Shown here piece after piece: positions 1 to 7,552 of a stretch of 43,208 nucleotides of DNA (position 1 is its first letter; each line of letters starts with the position of its first letter). The notes under the pieces are model-generated. The model had not been told where the DNA came from. It worked only from the letters and a program-made list of their open reading frames with translations, and did not search any database. The stretch comes from Alphaproteobacteria bacterium (GTDB taxonomy: Bacteria > Pseudomonadota > Alphaproteobacteria > RF32 > CAG-239), in NCBI GenBank assembly GCA_017484225.1, contig JAFUTN010000025.1, positions 1 to 43,208 on the forward strand, in the 5' to 3' direction. The position numbers and the translations under genes were made by a program.

Positions 1-306
1 ATAAAGGTTCTTGGTGGTTCCAAGAGAATGACTGCCTCGGTAGGTGATGTAATTGTTGTTGCTATACAAGATGCATTGCCGAAAGGACACGTTAAAAAAG
101 GTGATGTTTATAAAGCTGTAATCGTTAGAACAGCCAGCGACATTCGCCGCAAAGACGGAAGTGTTATCCGTTTTGACAGTAATGCCGCAGTTTTGATTAA
201 CAAGGACGGAGAGCCTATCGGCACACGTATTTTCGGCCCTGTTACAAGAGAATTGCGCGCAAAGAAATTTATGAAAATCATTTCATTAGCACCGGAGGTA
301 TTGTAG
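1..306 (+). CDS. rplN: 50S ribosomal protein L14, 5'-truncated by the window edge
   Basis: The reading frame is open from base 1 and encodes the last 101 residues of L14, starting inside the conserved block IKVLGGSKR. It continues through [18 protein letters not shown] sequence and the diagnostic end [27 protein letters not shown] tail. Compared with the usual length of about 122 residues, roughly 20 N-terminal residues lie upstream of the window. L14 is a primary 23S rRNA binding protein at the subunit interface. The ATG at 28 is an internal methionine, not the start. The stop TAG is one base from the rplX start, so the two genes are co-translated in the spc-type operon. Confidence 0.97.
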   Translation: MKVLGGSKRMTASVGDVIVVAIQDALPKGHVKKGDVYKAVIVRTASDIRRKDGSVIRFDSNAAVLINKDGEPIGTRIFGPVTRELRAKKFMKIISLAPEVL

Positions 307-307
307 T

Positions 308-616
308 ATGCCTAAAATGAAAATAAAGAAGAACGACACCGTAATCATTTTGTCTGGTGATGACAAAGGTAAGACCGGCGTTGTTAAGAAATCAATGCCT
401 AAGGAAAATAAGGTAATTGTTGAAGGAATTAATATGGTTAAGCGCCACACAAAGCCTTCACAAACCAATCCCGGCGGAATTGTTTCTAAAGAGGCTGCCA
501 TAAACGCATCCAATGTTGCTTATTGCAAAGACGGTAAAGCAACAAAAATCGGATACAAAACAGTTGATGGCAAAAAAGTACGCTTTGCACGTAAATCCGG
601 TGAAGTAATCGATTAA
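308..616 (+). CDS. rplX: 50S ribosomal protein L24
   Basis: This 102-residue protein has the KOW motif typical of L24 near its N-terminus ([18 protein letters not shown], residues about 7-24), then [17 protein letters not shown] and a C-terminal [22 protein letters not shown]24 is an assembly initiator for the large subunit and binds the 5' end of 23S rRNA. Its length matches the family. It begins one base after the rplN stop. The SD is the GGAGG inside the rplN 3' end (GCACCGGAGGTATTG). Its TAA stop overlaps an in-frame-looking ATG at 616 that is not the best start for the next gene. Confidence 0.97.
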   Translation: MPKMKIKKNDTVIILSGDDKGKTGVVKKSMPKENKVIVEGINMVKRHTKPSQTNPGGIVSKEAAINASNVAYCKDGKATKIGYKTVDGKKVRFARKSGEVID

Positions 617-630
617 TGGGAGAAAATTTT

Positions 631-1170
631 ATGACAAATTTTGAAAAATTATATAACGACGTCATAAAGAAATCTCTTGTGGAAAAATTCGGTTACAAGA
701 ATCCACACGAGATTCCAAAGCTGACGAAGGTTGTTTTGAATATGGGTATCGGAGATGCCGTTACCGATAAGAAAAAAGTAACCAGCGCAATGGAAGAATT
801 GGCTTTGATTTCCGGTCAACAACCGGTTATGACAAAGGCCCGCAAATCTATCGCTACATTCAAATTAAGAGAAGGTATGCCGATTGGTTGCAAAGTAACC
901 TTGCGTTCAGACAGAATGTATGAATTCATGGAAAGACTGGTAAACATGGCATTGCCGCGTATCAGAGACTTCCATGGTATTACAGGTAAAAACTTTGATG
1001 GTAAAGGTAACTTCGCTTTTGGTATTAAAGAACAAATCATCTTCCCTGAAATCAACTACGAAAAAGTAGATGAAGTAAGAGGATTGGATGTTGTTATTTG
1101 CACAACGGCAAAGACCGATGAAGAAGCAAAATTTTTGCTCACCTCATTTAACGTTCCTTACAAGAAATAA
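631..1170 (+). CDS. rplE: 50S ribosomal protein L5
   Basis: L5 binds 5S rRNA and contacts the P-site tRNA through its central loop. The protein has the family blocks [51 protein letters not shown] and [30 protein letters not shown] place the start at ATG 631: a GGGAGA Shine-Dalgarno lies at 618-623, and this start gives 179 residues, the usual L5 length. An alternative ATG at 616 overlaps the rplX stop and would add MGENF, but it has no good SD. The gene is in the ribosomal operon between rplX and rpsN. Confidence 0.96.
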   Translation: MTNFEKLYNDVIKKSLVEKFGYKNPHEIPKLTKVVLNMGIGDAVTDKKKVTSAMEELALISGQQPVMTKARKSIATFKLREGMPIGCKVTLRSDRMYEFMERLVNMALPRIRDFHGITGKNFDGKGNFAFGIKEQIIFPEINYEKVDEVRGLDVVICTTAKTDEEAKFLLTSFNVPYKK

Positions 1171-1184
1171 GCGGAGATTTTACT

Positions 1185-1490
1185 ATGTCAAAGACAAGTT
1201 CGGTATATAGAAACTTGAAAAGAGTAAAGATGGCTGAGAAGTATGCTAATCGCCGTCAAAAACAAAAAGCGATTGTGATGGACAAGAATTCTTCACCTGA
1301 AGAAAGAATGCAGGCACAATTTGCTTTGCAAAAATTCCCGAAAAATTCTGCAAGATGCCGTATCAGAAATCGTTGCAAAATTACGGGACGTTCACGTAGT
1401 TATTACAGAAAGTTCGGTTTAAGCCGTGTTGAATTGAGAGATTTGGCAAGCTTTGGCGAAATTCCTGGTTTAGTAAAATCAAGCTGGTAA
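1185..1490 (+). CDS. rpsN: 30S ribosomal protein S14 (zinc-free long form)
   Basis: This is a 101-residue S14. The C-terminal half has the signature [45 protein letters not shown], which is nearly invariant in bacteria. The four-cysteine zinc ribbon of the short (61 residue) form is absent, and the length also marks the long C-minus form usual in proteobacteria. S14 sits in the 30S head and helps form the A site. GGAG at about 1172 precedes the ATG, and rpsH follows after 14 bases, the usual operon order. Confidence 0.97.
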   Translation: MSKTSSVYRNLKRVKMAEKYANRRQKQKAIVMDKNSSPEERMQAQFALQKFPKNSARCRIRNRCKITGRSRSYYRKFGLSRVELRDLASFGEIPGLVKSSW

Positions 1491-1504
1491 GGAGGAATGA
1501 TATC

Positions 1505-1903
1505 ATGTCTATGACTGATCCTTTGGGCGATATGCTCGCACGCATTAAAAACGCACAAAGAGCAAAGAAGAGTGATGTAGTATCACCTGCTTCTCGCTTG
1601 CGTGAAAATGTGTTGGAAGTTTTGAAAAAAGAAGGCTACATTGCCGGTTATGAAAAAAGCAATGTTCGTCCTGGTGTTGATGAACTTCGTATTCAATTGA
1701 AGTACCATGAAGGTACAGCTGTTATAACCGAAATTTACCGTGTGTCCACTCCGGGTCGTCGCGTTTATTCAAGCGTGAAAGATTTGCCGAGAGTATACAA
1801 CGGCTTGGGAATTTCAATTATCTCCACACCAATGGGTGTTATGAGTGATAATGAAGCCAGAAAAGCCAATGTCGGCGGTGAAATTTTGTGTCAGGTATTC
1901 TAA
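1505..1903 (+). CDS. rpsH: 30S ribosomal protein S8
   Basis: The 132-residue product begins [22 protein letters not shown], the classical S8 N-terminus, and ends with [33 protein letters not shown], which contains the conserved STPxGVM loop that binds 16S rRNA. S8 is a central organiser of the 30S platform, and in E. coli it is the translational repressor of the spc operon. Whether that autoregulation exists here cannot be seen. A strong AAGGAGGAATG-type SD precedes the ATG. rplF follows after 10 bases. Confidence 0.97.
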   Translation: MSMTDPLGDMLARIKNAQRAKKSDVVSPASRLRENVLEVLKKEGYIAGYEKSNVRPGVDELRIQLKYHEGTAVITEIYRVSTPGRRVYSSVKDLPRVYNGLGISIISTPMGVMSDNEARKANVGGEILCQVF

Positions 1904-1913
1904 GGAGGTAACA

Positions 1914-2450
1914 ATGTCAAGAGTTGGAAAATATCCTGTTGTTGTTCCTGCCGGTGTAGAATTAAGCATTAAAGACAACGTTGTAACCGCAAAAGGTAAA
2001 TTCGGCGAACTTTCATATTCTTATGATGACAGCCATGTTGCGGCAAAATTGGAAGAAGGCAAAGTAGTAGTATCTCCTTTGTCTCAAAGCCAAACAGCCA
2101 GAGCATTGTGGGGAACAACTCGCGCACAAATCAATTCTTTGATTAAAGGTGTGAGTGAAGGTTTCACCAAAGACATGGAACTGGTCGGCGTAGGTTATAA
2201 GGCTCGTATGGACGGCAAAAACTTAGTTTTGTCATTAGGTTTTTCACATGATGTGATTTTCCCGACTCCGGATGGAATCAAAATCACATGTGAATCACCG
2301 GTTCAAATCAAAGTTTTTGGTGCAGACAAGCAGTTGGTAGGTCAAGTTGCTGCCGAAATCCGTAAGTATCGTAAACCTGAGCCATACAAAGGCAAGGGCG
2401 TAAAATACTCCGGTGAGTATGTTCGTCGTAAAGAAGGTAAGAAGAAATAA
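1914..2450 (+). CDS. rplF: 50S ribosomal protein L6
   Basis: L6 is a two-domain protein near the sarcin-ricin loop and the GTPase centre. The 178-residue product starts [33 protein letters not shown] and ends with the conserved [45 protein letters not shown], the L6 signature region. The start is fixed by AAGGAGG at about 1902-1908, six bases before ATG 1914. The frame stays open upstream to 1845, but that stretch overlaps rpsH and is not expected in L6. Length and gene order are normal. Confidence 0.97.
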   Translation: MSRVGKYPVVVPAGVELSIKDNVVTAKGKFGELSYSYDDSHVAAKLEEGKVVVSPLSQSQTARALWGTTRAQINSLIKGVSEGFTKDMELVGVGYKARMDGKNLVLSLGFSHDVIFPTPDGIKITCESPVQIKVFGADKQLVGQVAAEIRKYRKPEPYKGKGVKYSGEYVRRKEGKKK

Positions 2451-2461
2451 GGAATAATTCA

Positions 2462-2824
2462 ATGAATACACCAAAAAAATTGTTTGAAAGAAGAAAGGCG
2501 CGTGTAAGAACAGCTCTTAAAGCTGCCAATAGCGGCAAGATGAGACTGTCTGTTTTCCGCAGCGGAAAGCATATTTATGCGCAAATCATTGATGATGTAA
2601 AAGGTTCTACCGTTGCCAGTGCTTCTACTTTGGATAAAGAAGTAAGAGCCAACATCAAAAAGTCTTCTACCGTAGAAGCTGCCGGCTTCATTGGTAAAGT
2701 TATTGCTCAAAGAGCTGTAAAATCGGGAATTTCCGAAGTTGTATTTGACCGTGGCGGATATATTTATCACGGACGTGTTAAAGCTTTGGCCGAAGCAGCT
2801 CGCGAAGCTGGTTTGAAATTCTAG
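2462..2824 (+). CDS. rplR: 50S ribosomal protein L18
   Basis: This is a 120-residue L18, which together with L5 and L25 carries 5S rRNA into the large subunit. Recognisable parts are the basic N-terminus ([11 protein letters not shown]), the block [31 protein letters not shown], and the C-terminal [26 protein letters not shown], which is close to invariant. The gene begins 11 bases after rplF behind AAGGAA and is followed by rpsE after 9 bases. Nothing is unusual in length or order. Confidence 0.97.
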   Translation: MNTPKKLFERRKARVRTALKAANSGKMRLSVFRSGKHIYAQIIDDVKGSTVASASTLDKEVRANIKKSSTVEAAGFIGKVIAQRAVKSGISEVVFDRGGYIYHGRVKALAEAAREAGLKF

Positions 2825-2833
2825 GAGAGTAAG

Positions 2834-3400
2834 ATGGTACAATCTACAGATCGTCATAATAAAAAAGAAGTTAAAGATGAGTTGGTTGAAAAACTGGTTC
2901 ATGTTAACCGCGTAGCAAAAACAGTTAAGGGCGGACGCACGATGAGTTTTGCCGCCGTTGTAGTTGTGGGTGACCAAAAGGGGCGTATCGGATTTGGTTC
3001 CGGTAAGGCTGCTGAAGTTCCTGAAGCTATTGTGAAAGCTACAAACGAAGCAAAAAAGAATATGATTCGTATTCCGTTGCGTGAAGGAAGAACTCTGCAT
3101 CACGACGTATCCGGTCGTTTCGGCGCCGGCAAGGTTGTGCTCAGAACGGCTCCTGCCGGTACCGGTGTTATTGCCGGTGGTCCGATGCGTGCCGTATTTG
3201 AAGTTCTGGGTGTGCAAGACGTGGTTGCCAAATCTTTGGGCTCAAACAACCCGTATAATATGATTAAGGCTACTTTTAACGCATTAACTTCAATCAATTC
3301 TCCGAGAATGATTGCAGCAAAACGCGGTAAAAAGGTAGGCGATATCGTTAGCCGCCGCGAAAATTCCGTTTCCGGAAAAGAAGTAAAAGAGGAGGCTTAA
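2834..3400 (+). CDS. rpsE: 30S ribosomal protein S5
   Basis: S5 lines the mRNA entry channel and affects decoding accuracy. The 188-residue product has the double-stranded-RNA-binding-like N-terminal domain with [24 protein letters not shown] and [17 protein letters not shown], then the C-terminal domain with [57 protein letters not shown]. The extension after residue 160 ([26 protein letters not shown]) is lysine- and glutamate-rich, as in other alphaproteobacteria. An AGGAG-like SD precedes ATG 2834. The gene ends 4 bases before rpmD. Confidence 0.97.
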   Translation: MVQSTDRHNKKEVKDELVEKLVHVNRVAKTVKGGRTMSFAAVVVVGDQKGRIGFGSGKAAEVPEAIVKATNEAKKNMIRIPLREGRTLHHDVSGRFGAGKVVLRTAPAGTGVIAGGPMRAVFEVLGVQDVVAKSLGSNNPYNMIKATFNALTSINSPRMIAAKRGKKVGDIVSRRENSVSGKEVKEEA

Positions 3401-3404
3401 TACC

Positions 3405-3596
3405 ATGGCAACTAAAAAATCTAAAAAAATTACGGTTACCAGAACAGGAAGCACAATCGGTCGTCCTGAAATTCAGGAAAAGGTTTTGAAGGGCTTAGGC
3501 TTAACAAAAACCGGACGTAAGGTTGAGCTGGAAGATACTCCTTCAGTTCGCGGTATGATTAAAAAGGTTTCGCACTTAGTTAAAGTTGAGGAATAA
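3405..3596 (+). CDS. rpmD: 50S ribosomal protein L30
   Basis: The 63-residue protein fits bacterial L30 in length and sequence: [57 protein letters not shown]. The conserved features are the beta-strand KITVTRTGS, the LKGLGL turn and the RGMI-KVxHLVKV end. The SD GAGGAGG sits in the 3' end of rpsE, and rplO follows after 4 bases, so translation is likely coupled along rpsE-rpmD-rplO. Confidence 0.96.
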   Translation: MATKKSKKITVTRTGSTIGRPEIQEKVLKGLGLTKTGRKVELEDTPSVRGMIKKVSHLVKVEE

Positions 3597-3600
3597 AGAT

Positions 3601-4053
3601 ATGAAACTTAATGAATTAAAAGATAACGAAGGCGCTACCAAAAATCGCAAACGCGTTGGTCGCGGTATCGGATCAGGCAAGGGTAAAACTTGCGGACTTG
3701 GTCACAAAGGTCAAAAGGCTCGTTCCGGCGGTGCTAAAATGGGCTTTGAAGGTGGTCAAATGCCGATTTATCGTCAACTTCCGAAACATGGTTTCAAAAA
3801 TCCGTTTGCAAAGACTTATGCCGTTGTAAACTTGGATACAATTCAAAAGGCTATTGATGCCGGCAAATTAGATGCCAAGTCAATCAGCGTTGAAACCTTG
3901 TTGAAGTCTAATGTTGTTTCTAAACAACTTGACGGTATTCGTTTGCTTGCCAGAGGTGCTGTTACCAGCAGCATTGAAATTACCGTAAATTCTGCTTCCA
4001 AAGCAGCTGTTGCGGCAGTTGAAAAGGCCGGTGGTAAAGTTACCATTGCTTAA
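3601..4053 (+). CDS. rplO: 50S ribosomal protein L15
   Basis: L15 is a late-assembling, glycine- and lysine-rich large subunit protein. The 150-residue product starts [43 protein letters not shown], the typical N-terminal extension, and contains [23 protein letters not shown] 3601 is chosen because it gives the canonical MKLNEL start; the frame is open upstream only inside rpmD. A strong terminator follows at once. In most alphaproteobacteria secY, adk, rpsM, rpsK, rpoA and rplQ come next; here rplO is the last gene of the cluster. Confidence 0.97.
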   Translation: MKLNELKDNEGATKNRKRVGRGIGSGKGKTCGLGHKGQKARSGGAKMGFEGGQMPIYRQLPKHGFKNPFAKTYAVVNLDTIQKAIDAGKLDAKSISVETLLKSNVVSKQLDGIRLLARGAVTSSIEITVNSASKAAVAAVEKAGGKVTIA

Positions 4054-4079
4054 GCAACTTCGTTAAAGTAAAAAATCAA

Positions 4080-4114
4080 AACTCCCCGAGATAATTTTTT
4101 CGGGGAGTTTTTTT
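4080..4114 (+). terminator. Rho-independent terminator of the ribosomal operon
   Basis: A perfect 10-bp stem, AACTCCCCGA (4080-4089) with TCGGGGAGTT (4100-4109), is followed by seven T residues (4108-4114). It lies 26 bases after the rplO stop and ends the operon. Confidence 0.93.
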
Positions 4115-4129
4115 ATCTTCAATTCGTGC

Positions 4130-4158
4130 TTTACAAGTAGTCGGATATTTGCTAAAAT
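4130..4158 (+). promoter_or_regulatory. Sigma70-type promoter of leader RNA 1
   Basis: A -35 box TTTACA (4130-4135) and a -10 box TAAAAT (4153-4158) are separated by exactly 17 bases. The expected start, about 4165, coincides with the first base of the leader hairpin. This placement directly after the rplO terminator supports an independent transcription unit for the downstream RNA and gene. Confidence 0.7.
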
Positions 4159-4164
4159 TCTGCT

Positions 4165-4357
4165 GAATTGTGAAAAAAACACAATTCAGGGCGTAGAAAC
4201 CCTTTAATGAGGCTGGTCGGTATAACGACTTTTAATATACTGGTGTTCGCTTATCTGAGCGGATGTCAGCTAAATAAGGCTTTTGCCAAATAGGCTGAGC
4301 CATTGTAGTCTCATTATGGTTTTCTAACATCCGCCCGTCTGAACAGACGGTTTTTTT
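4165..4357 (+). ncRNA. Structured leader RNA 1 (candidate new family, divergent member)
   Basis: No protein gene fits this 330-base gap. The RNA would start with a hairpin GAATTGTG/CACAATTC (4165-4172/4180-4187) followed by AGGGC. A long-range helix can form between TAATGAG (4205-4211) and CTCATTA (4310-4316). Next comes a block GGTTTTCTAACATCCGCCC, which resembles the GATTTCTGAACTCCCC block of the other two leaders. The element ends in a terminator-like stem CCGTCTG/CAGACGG (4335-4341/4344-4350) with seven Ts. The gene at 4384 starts 27 bases later behind its own AGGGA. The middle part is more diverged from leaders 2 and 3 than they are from each other. It could be a cis-acting attenuator, a free small RNA, or both. 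Confidence 0.6.
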
Positions 4358-4383
4358 ATTTGTGATGAACGAAAGGGAACATA

Positions 4384-5262
4384 ATGACAAAAGTTGTTTT
4401 AAATTTGATGATGCTAAGTGCATTTTTGATTATGGCAAGCGCGGCGAAAGCAGGTGTGTCCGGCGGAACGTGCGGAACAAATTGTAATTGGATAATAGAA
4501 AACGGAACTCTTAAAATTTCCGGCGGAGCCGACGGAGAAATCGGAGTGATGAATAATTTTGTAATTGAAGAAGGGAAAAATTTTGAAAATTATGATGATT
4601 CCCGTTATTTAACACCGTGGAGAGAATACAGAGAAGAAATAACGGCAATAGATGTGCAGGGCGTATCAAATATCGGTAATTACGCATTTGCCGGACTGGG
4701 TAATGCTACACAGATAAGTCTGGGAGAAACGGTAAGGTCCACCGGACATGCAGCTTTTGAACATTCAACCGGATTCAGCACTGTTGTTTTACCTGATTCT
4801 TTTGAAACTTTGGGAACTGCAAGTTTTATTCGCACAAATCTGATTACCTTAATTGCGCCGGATTCCGTTACTCTGAATAATCATGCCTTGGATTACGATT
4901 TTAAGAATATCAGAATTATCTGCAAAGGCGGAAAAGAAAAATGTGATAATCTGAAAAAAGAATTAGAAGATTATATGCACTGGGGAACTGATGAGAACGG
5001 GGAATTTTCTTCATCTTTACATTCGGATATTTCCGGATTGGTGCTTCTTGCCGGTAAGGAGCAGTGTAACAGCATAAAATATTACTGGAACGGGGAAGAG
5101 TGTTTGGGGCGTCCGGATGATGGATATATTTTTTGTGCCGACGGGTATTACCCTACAAATCAAGGATACTGTGAAATCATTAAACTCCGCTATACCTTGC
5201 CGGAAGCAGACGCGGCAACATCAAACGACAACGAAAATATGATTGAGTGGATTTTTGAGTAA
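4384..5262 (+). CDS. Secreted BspA-like protein with shared C-terminal tail
   Basis: The 292-residue protein has a clear signal peptide (hydrophobic residues 5-20, cleavage likely after AKA at 23). Then comes GTCGTNCNWIIENGTLKISGGADGEI, the start seen in BspA-type leucine-rich surface proteins. Weak LRR_5-like repeats follow (IDVQGVSNIGNYAFAGLGNATQISLGETVRSTGHAAFEHS, FSTVVLPDSFETLGTASF). The C-terminal third is cysteine-containing (CNSIKYYWNGEECLGRPDDGYIFCADGYYPTNQGYCEI). It closes with the 24-residue tail RYTLPEAD...NENMIEWIFE, which is also found at the ends of the proteins at 5721 and 33053. No catalytic motif is seen, so a surface or adhesin-type role is inferred. It is preceded by leader RNA 1 with AGGGA at 4374-4378. 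Confidence 0.8.
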   Translation: MTKVVLNLMMLSAFLIMASAAKAGVSGGTCGTNCNWIIENGTLKISGGADGEIGVMNNFVIEEGKNFENYDDSRYLTPWREYREEITAIDVQGVSNIGNYAFAGLGNATQISLGETVRSTGHAAFEHSTGFSTVVLPDSFETLGTASFIRTNLITLIAPDSVTLNNHALDYDFKNIRIICKGGKEKCDNLKKELEDYMHWGTDENGEFSSSLHSDISGLVLLAGKEQCNSIKYYWNGEECLGRPDDGYIFCADGYYPTNQGYCEIIKLRYTLPEADAATSNDNENMIEWIFE

Positions 5263-5269
5263 AAAAAGG

Positions 5270-5303
5270 CCGGGAATGACAGTAATAAGATGTCATTCTC
5301 CGG
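5270..5303. repeat. Perfect-arm stem-loop behind the first BspA-like gene
   Basis: CCGG-GAATGACA (5270-5281) pairs with TGTCATTC-CCGG (5291-5303). An A-tract at 5261-5267 precedes it, so on the minus strand it would read as a terminator. On the plus strand there is no T-tract. The GTCATT core is also seen in the palindromic repeat at 5748, so it may instead be a small repeat remnant. Confidence 0.5.
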
Positions 5304-5379
5304 CAAGTCGTCACAAGAATATAAACCGAATCAATAGCACGGTAATTGCTTGCTTAACTACGACTGTGAAATTTTTTGC

Positions 5380-5409
5380 TTGATTTTGTATGCACGTTTG
5401 TATTAAAAT
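5380..5409 (+). promoter_or_regulatory. Possible promoter of leader RNA 2
   Basis: TTGATT (5380-5385) and TAAAAT (5404-5409) are separated by 18 bases, which predicts a start near 5416, about 20-25 bases before the first leader hairpin. This promoter is weaker and less well placed than those of leaders 1 and 3. Confidence 0.4.
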
Positions 5410-5435
5410 AACAACTGAATGGCGAGTAGTCATTT

Positions 5436-5694
5436 GAAATGAACCTTTTAAAAGAGGTTCGGGGCTGTCAGAGGCTCTTACTATGTGATGCCGAGATGGT
5501 GTTCTTTTTGCTTATCCGAGTTTTTGGATATGGTATGGTTAGGGACACTTTTTTGGTTTTAAATCCCCGCTTTGGTCGGGGAGATTTTGACGTATGTTCA
5601 GGCTTATTTTTAAGCTAAAGGTCACAATAGTCATTTCACATAGTATGATTTCTGAACTCCCCTGACCGCTTCAAAAAATTGAGGTGGTTTTTTT
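5436..5694 (+). ncRNA. Structured leader RNA 2 (candidate new family)
   Basis: The element fills the 458-base gap between the two BspA-like genes. In order it shows: hairpin GAACCT/AGGTTC (5441-5446/5455-5460); block GGGCTGTCAGAGGCTCT (5462-5478), identical to leader 3; ACTATGTGA (5480-5488), which pairs with TCACATAGT (5636-5644); hairpin GATGCCG/TGGTGTT (5487-5493/5497-5503); hairpin CCCCG/CGGGG (5565-5569/5577-5581); GTATGTTCA (5592-5600), identical to leader 3; GATTTCTGAACTCCCC (5647-5662), identical to leader 3; and a terminator-like stem ACCGCTTCAA/TTGAGGTGGT (5665-5674/5679-5688) with a T-tract. The GGGAGA Shine-Dalgarno of the next gene lies just outside. I see nothing in 5304-5379. 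Confidence 0.72.
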
Positions 5695-5720
5695 GATTTT
5701 AATTTTATGGGAGAAAGAAA

Positions 5721-6647
5721 ATGAAAAAATTTAGAAACACAGGAAACGTCATTGCGAGGAGGCGTTTTAACGCCGACGTGGCAATCTCCCTCATCAAGGA
5801 AAGTATAAATAAAGAATCCTTATTTACAAGAGCCGCTTGTTTTTGGAGATTGCCACGCCTGCGGCTCGCAATGACATTTTCTACTCTTACGTTTGTTTTA
5901 TGTCTTGGTTTGGTGAGCGAGGCGAGGGCAGTGTGCAATGGGGCAACCGCCACTACCGCCGGAACAGATGAAGACGGAGCCTATTGCGGTTCATGGGATT
6001 GCGGAGCCGAAGGAAGCAATGTAACCTGCACATTATCTAAAGGTACACTGACCATTTCCGGTGAAGGGGATATGAGAAATTATACAGCAACGAGAAATTC
6101 AGGTTACCCGAACTTTTGGAAATCTGATGCACCATGGTCCGGTAAAATGGTTACAAAAGCAGTTGTAGGCGGTAATGTTACAAAAATTGGAGTTAGTGCT
6201 TTTGTCGGAGAAACATACCTGACGGAAATCAGCGGAATGGAAAGCGTAACATCTATCGGACGTGATGCATTTAACAGAGCCGGATTAACAAGTATTGATA
6301 TACCGAATGTAACGGAAATAGGTTACGGAGCGTTTCATAAAGCACCTAACTTGCAATATATTAATATGCGTGATGATGTTTTTTTGGGGGCAGATTTTTT
6401 TAACGGATATAATGGTGTTTTTACAAATGTGGAAATTGCAAAATCCTGTGTAACCGCAAATGGCTACATGAGTTGCGGCAGTTGCGGCGCTAAAGTTGTG
6501 CAAAGCGGTGTTGGGTGTGTAAGTGATTGTTATGCCGGATATACTTCGTATTACGGATATTGTTTGCGCACACGCTATACCTTGCCGGAAGCAGACGCGG
6601 CAACATCAAACGACAATGAAAATATGATTGAATGGATTTTTGAGTGA
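5721..6647 (+). CDS. Secreted BspA-like protein with a repeat-extended N-terminus
   Basis: The 308-residue product starts at ATG 5721 behind GGGAGA (5709-5714). Residues about 10-52 are encoded by a palindromic repeat (5748-5875) and are basic and low in meaning. The real signal peptide core follows (residues 52-65, TFSTLTFVLCLGL), with cleavage likely after SEARA at 70. The mature part begins with cysteine-rich sequence and GTLTISGEGDMRNY, and contains LRR_5-like repeats (AVVGGNVTKIGVSAFVGETYLTEI, VTSIGRDAFNRAGLTSIDIPNVTEIGYGAFHKAPNLQYI), the BspA hallmark. It ends with the same tail as the previous gene; the last 72 coding bases differ at only two positions. Another possible start is ATG 5871, but it has no Shine-Dalgarno. 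Function is unknown, probably surface-exposed. Confidence 0.8.
   Translation: MKKFRNTGNVIARRRFNADVAISLIKESINKESLFTRAACFWRLPRLRLAMTFSTLTFVLCLGLVSEARAVCNGATATTAGTDEDGAYCGSWDCGAEGSNVTCTLSKGTLTISGEGDMRNYTATRNSGYPNFWKSDAPWSGKMVTKAVVGGNVTKIGVSAFVGETYLTEISGMESVTSIGRDAFNRAGLTSIDIPNVTEIGYGAFHKAPNLQYINMRDDVFLGADFFNGYNGVFTNVEIAKSCVTANGYMSCGSCGAKVVQSGVGCVSDCYAGYTSYYGYCLRTRYTLPEADAATSNDNENMIEWIFE
5748..5875. repeat. Palindromic repeat inserted in frame in a signal-peptide region
   Basis: The 128-base element is bounded by inverted arms: GTCATTGCGAG (5748-5758) with CTCGCAATGAC (5865-5875), and GTGGCAATCTCC (5778-5789) with GGAGATTGCCAC (5845-5856). A smaller internal hairpin GGCGTT/AACGCC lies in the left arm. 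The reading frame of the host gene stays open across it. The architecture recalls the Rickettsia palindromic elements that are tolerated inside coding genes. Confidence 0.8.
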
Positions 6648-6717
6648 AAAATATAGAGTTTGATTTTTTGACATCAATGATATAAAATCCGCCTCATTGA
6701 GGAGGGTAGCTGCCGTG

Positions 6718-7548
6718 ATGACGGAAGATTTTATTGAGTTTAAAAAATATTATCGGGAGGCTGTAAAATCAGTTCCGGACGATTCCTTTTTTAAGGAGTC
6801 CATTAATCATAAATATAGACATTCTGTGGAAGTTCTGCGTGCCGGCGAACTTATTATGCAGGAAACGGACGAACTGAAAAATTTGTCCGAAGACTTTAAA
6901 AAGTATGCTCAAAAAGCCTTGTTGTTTCATGATGTCGGTCGTTTTGAAGAGGCTGTTTTGCGTTATAATACTCCTCATCTGGAGGCAAATTCCGAGGTTT
7001 TGAACCGGTATGACCATGGTTTAATCGGATATAATACCATGAGGCAGAATCCGCTTTATAACGATATCAGGATACTGCTGGCAATTCGTTATCATGGTAA
7101 AATGATGGATGAGGTGAAAAAGTCTGCATTGTGGGCAGAGGCAGAACAAAGTCCGCAAGCTGATGCGGCAAAGAAAATTCTTTATCTTGTCAGAGATGCC
7201 GATAAATTGGCCAATTTAGCAAAAATCAAAAGTGATGACCATTTGCGGAAAGATATATTTTACAAGCTTTTGCCGGATGAAGCCAAATATGCCGGTTTAT
7301 CGGAAACGGTTATGCGGCAATTTTTTGCCGAACAAACGATTTTATCGGCAACCGTTTATTCTTTTGCCGACCGCATTTTACAAGTGATATCGTGGATTTT
7401 TGATTTGAATTACCGCAAAACCAAAGAGATATTTACGCAGGAAAAATACGGAACGTATTTGTTGAATCTGATGCCCGAATATAATGTTTCGGCAGATGAG
7501 ATAAAACAAATTTCAGAATTTACGGATAAAAAATCGGGAGGAAAATAG
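6718..7548 (+). CDS. HD-domain protein (probable phosphohydrolase)
   Basis: The protein shows an HD-superfamily metal site: H35 in HKYRHSVEV, H71-D72 in LLFHDVGRFEE, two further histidines in YDHGLIGYN and IRYHGKMMDE, and a distal aspartate in LVRDADKLANL. HD proteins of this kind cleave phosphate esters, but the substrate is unknown. Length is 276 residues from ATG 6718. GAGGAGGG at 6699-6706 serves this ATG or the in-frame GTG at 6715; the TTG at 6697 overlaps the SD and is unlikely. A paralogue with the same motif order is encoded at 35531-36355. The DMT-type transporter gene begins 4 bases after its stop, so the two are probably one transcript. Confidence 0.85.
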   Translation: MTEDFIEFKKYYREAVKSVPDDSFFKESINHKYRHSVEVLRAGELIMQETDELKNLSEDFKKYAQKALLFHDVGRFEEAVLRYNTPHLEANSEVLNRYDHGLIGYNTMRQNPLYNDIRILLAIRYHGKMMDEVKKSALWAEAEQSPQADAAKKILYLVRDADKLANLAKIKSDDHLRKDIFYKLLPDEAKYAGLSETVMRQFFAEQTILSATVYSFADRILQVISWIFDLNYRKTKEIFTQEKYGTYLLNLMPEYNVSADEIKQISEFTDKKSGGK

Positions 7549-7552
7549 GTAA

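Noticed and set aside
2459..3217. Long minus-strand open frame of 252 codons
   Set aside because: It lies opposite rplR and rpsE, which are certain genes, and its product has no signal or family resemblance.
5436..5694. Leader as 6S RNA, tmRNA, RNase P RNA or T-box
   Set aside because: None of the hallmark motifs of these RNAs are present, and occurrence in three copies upstream of surface-protein genes does not fit a housekeeping RNA.
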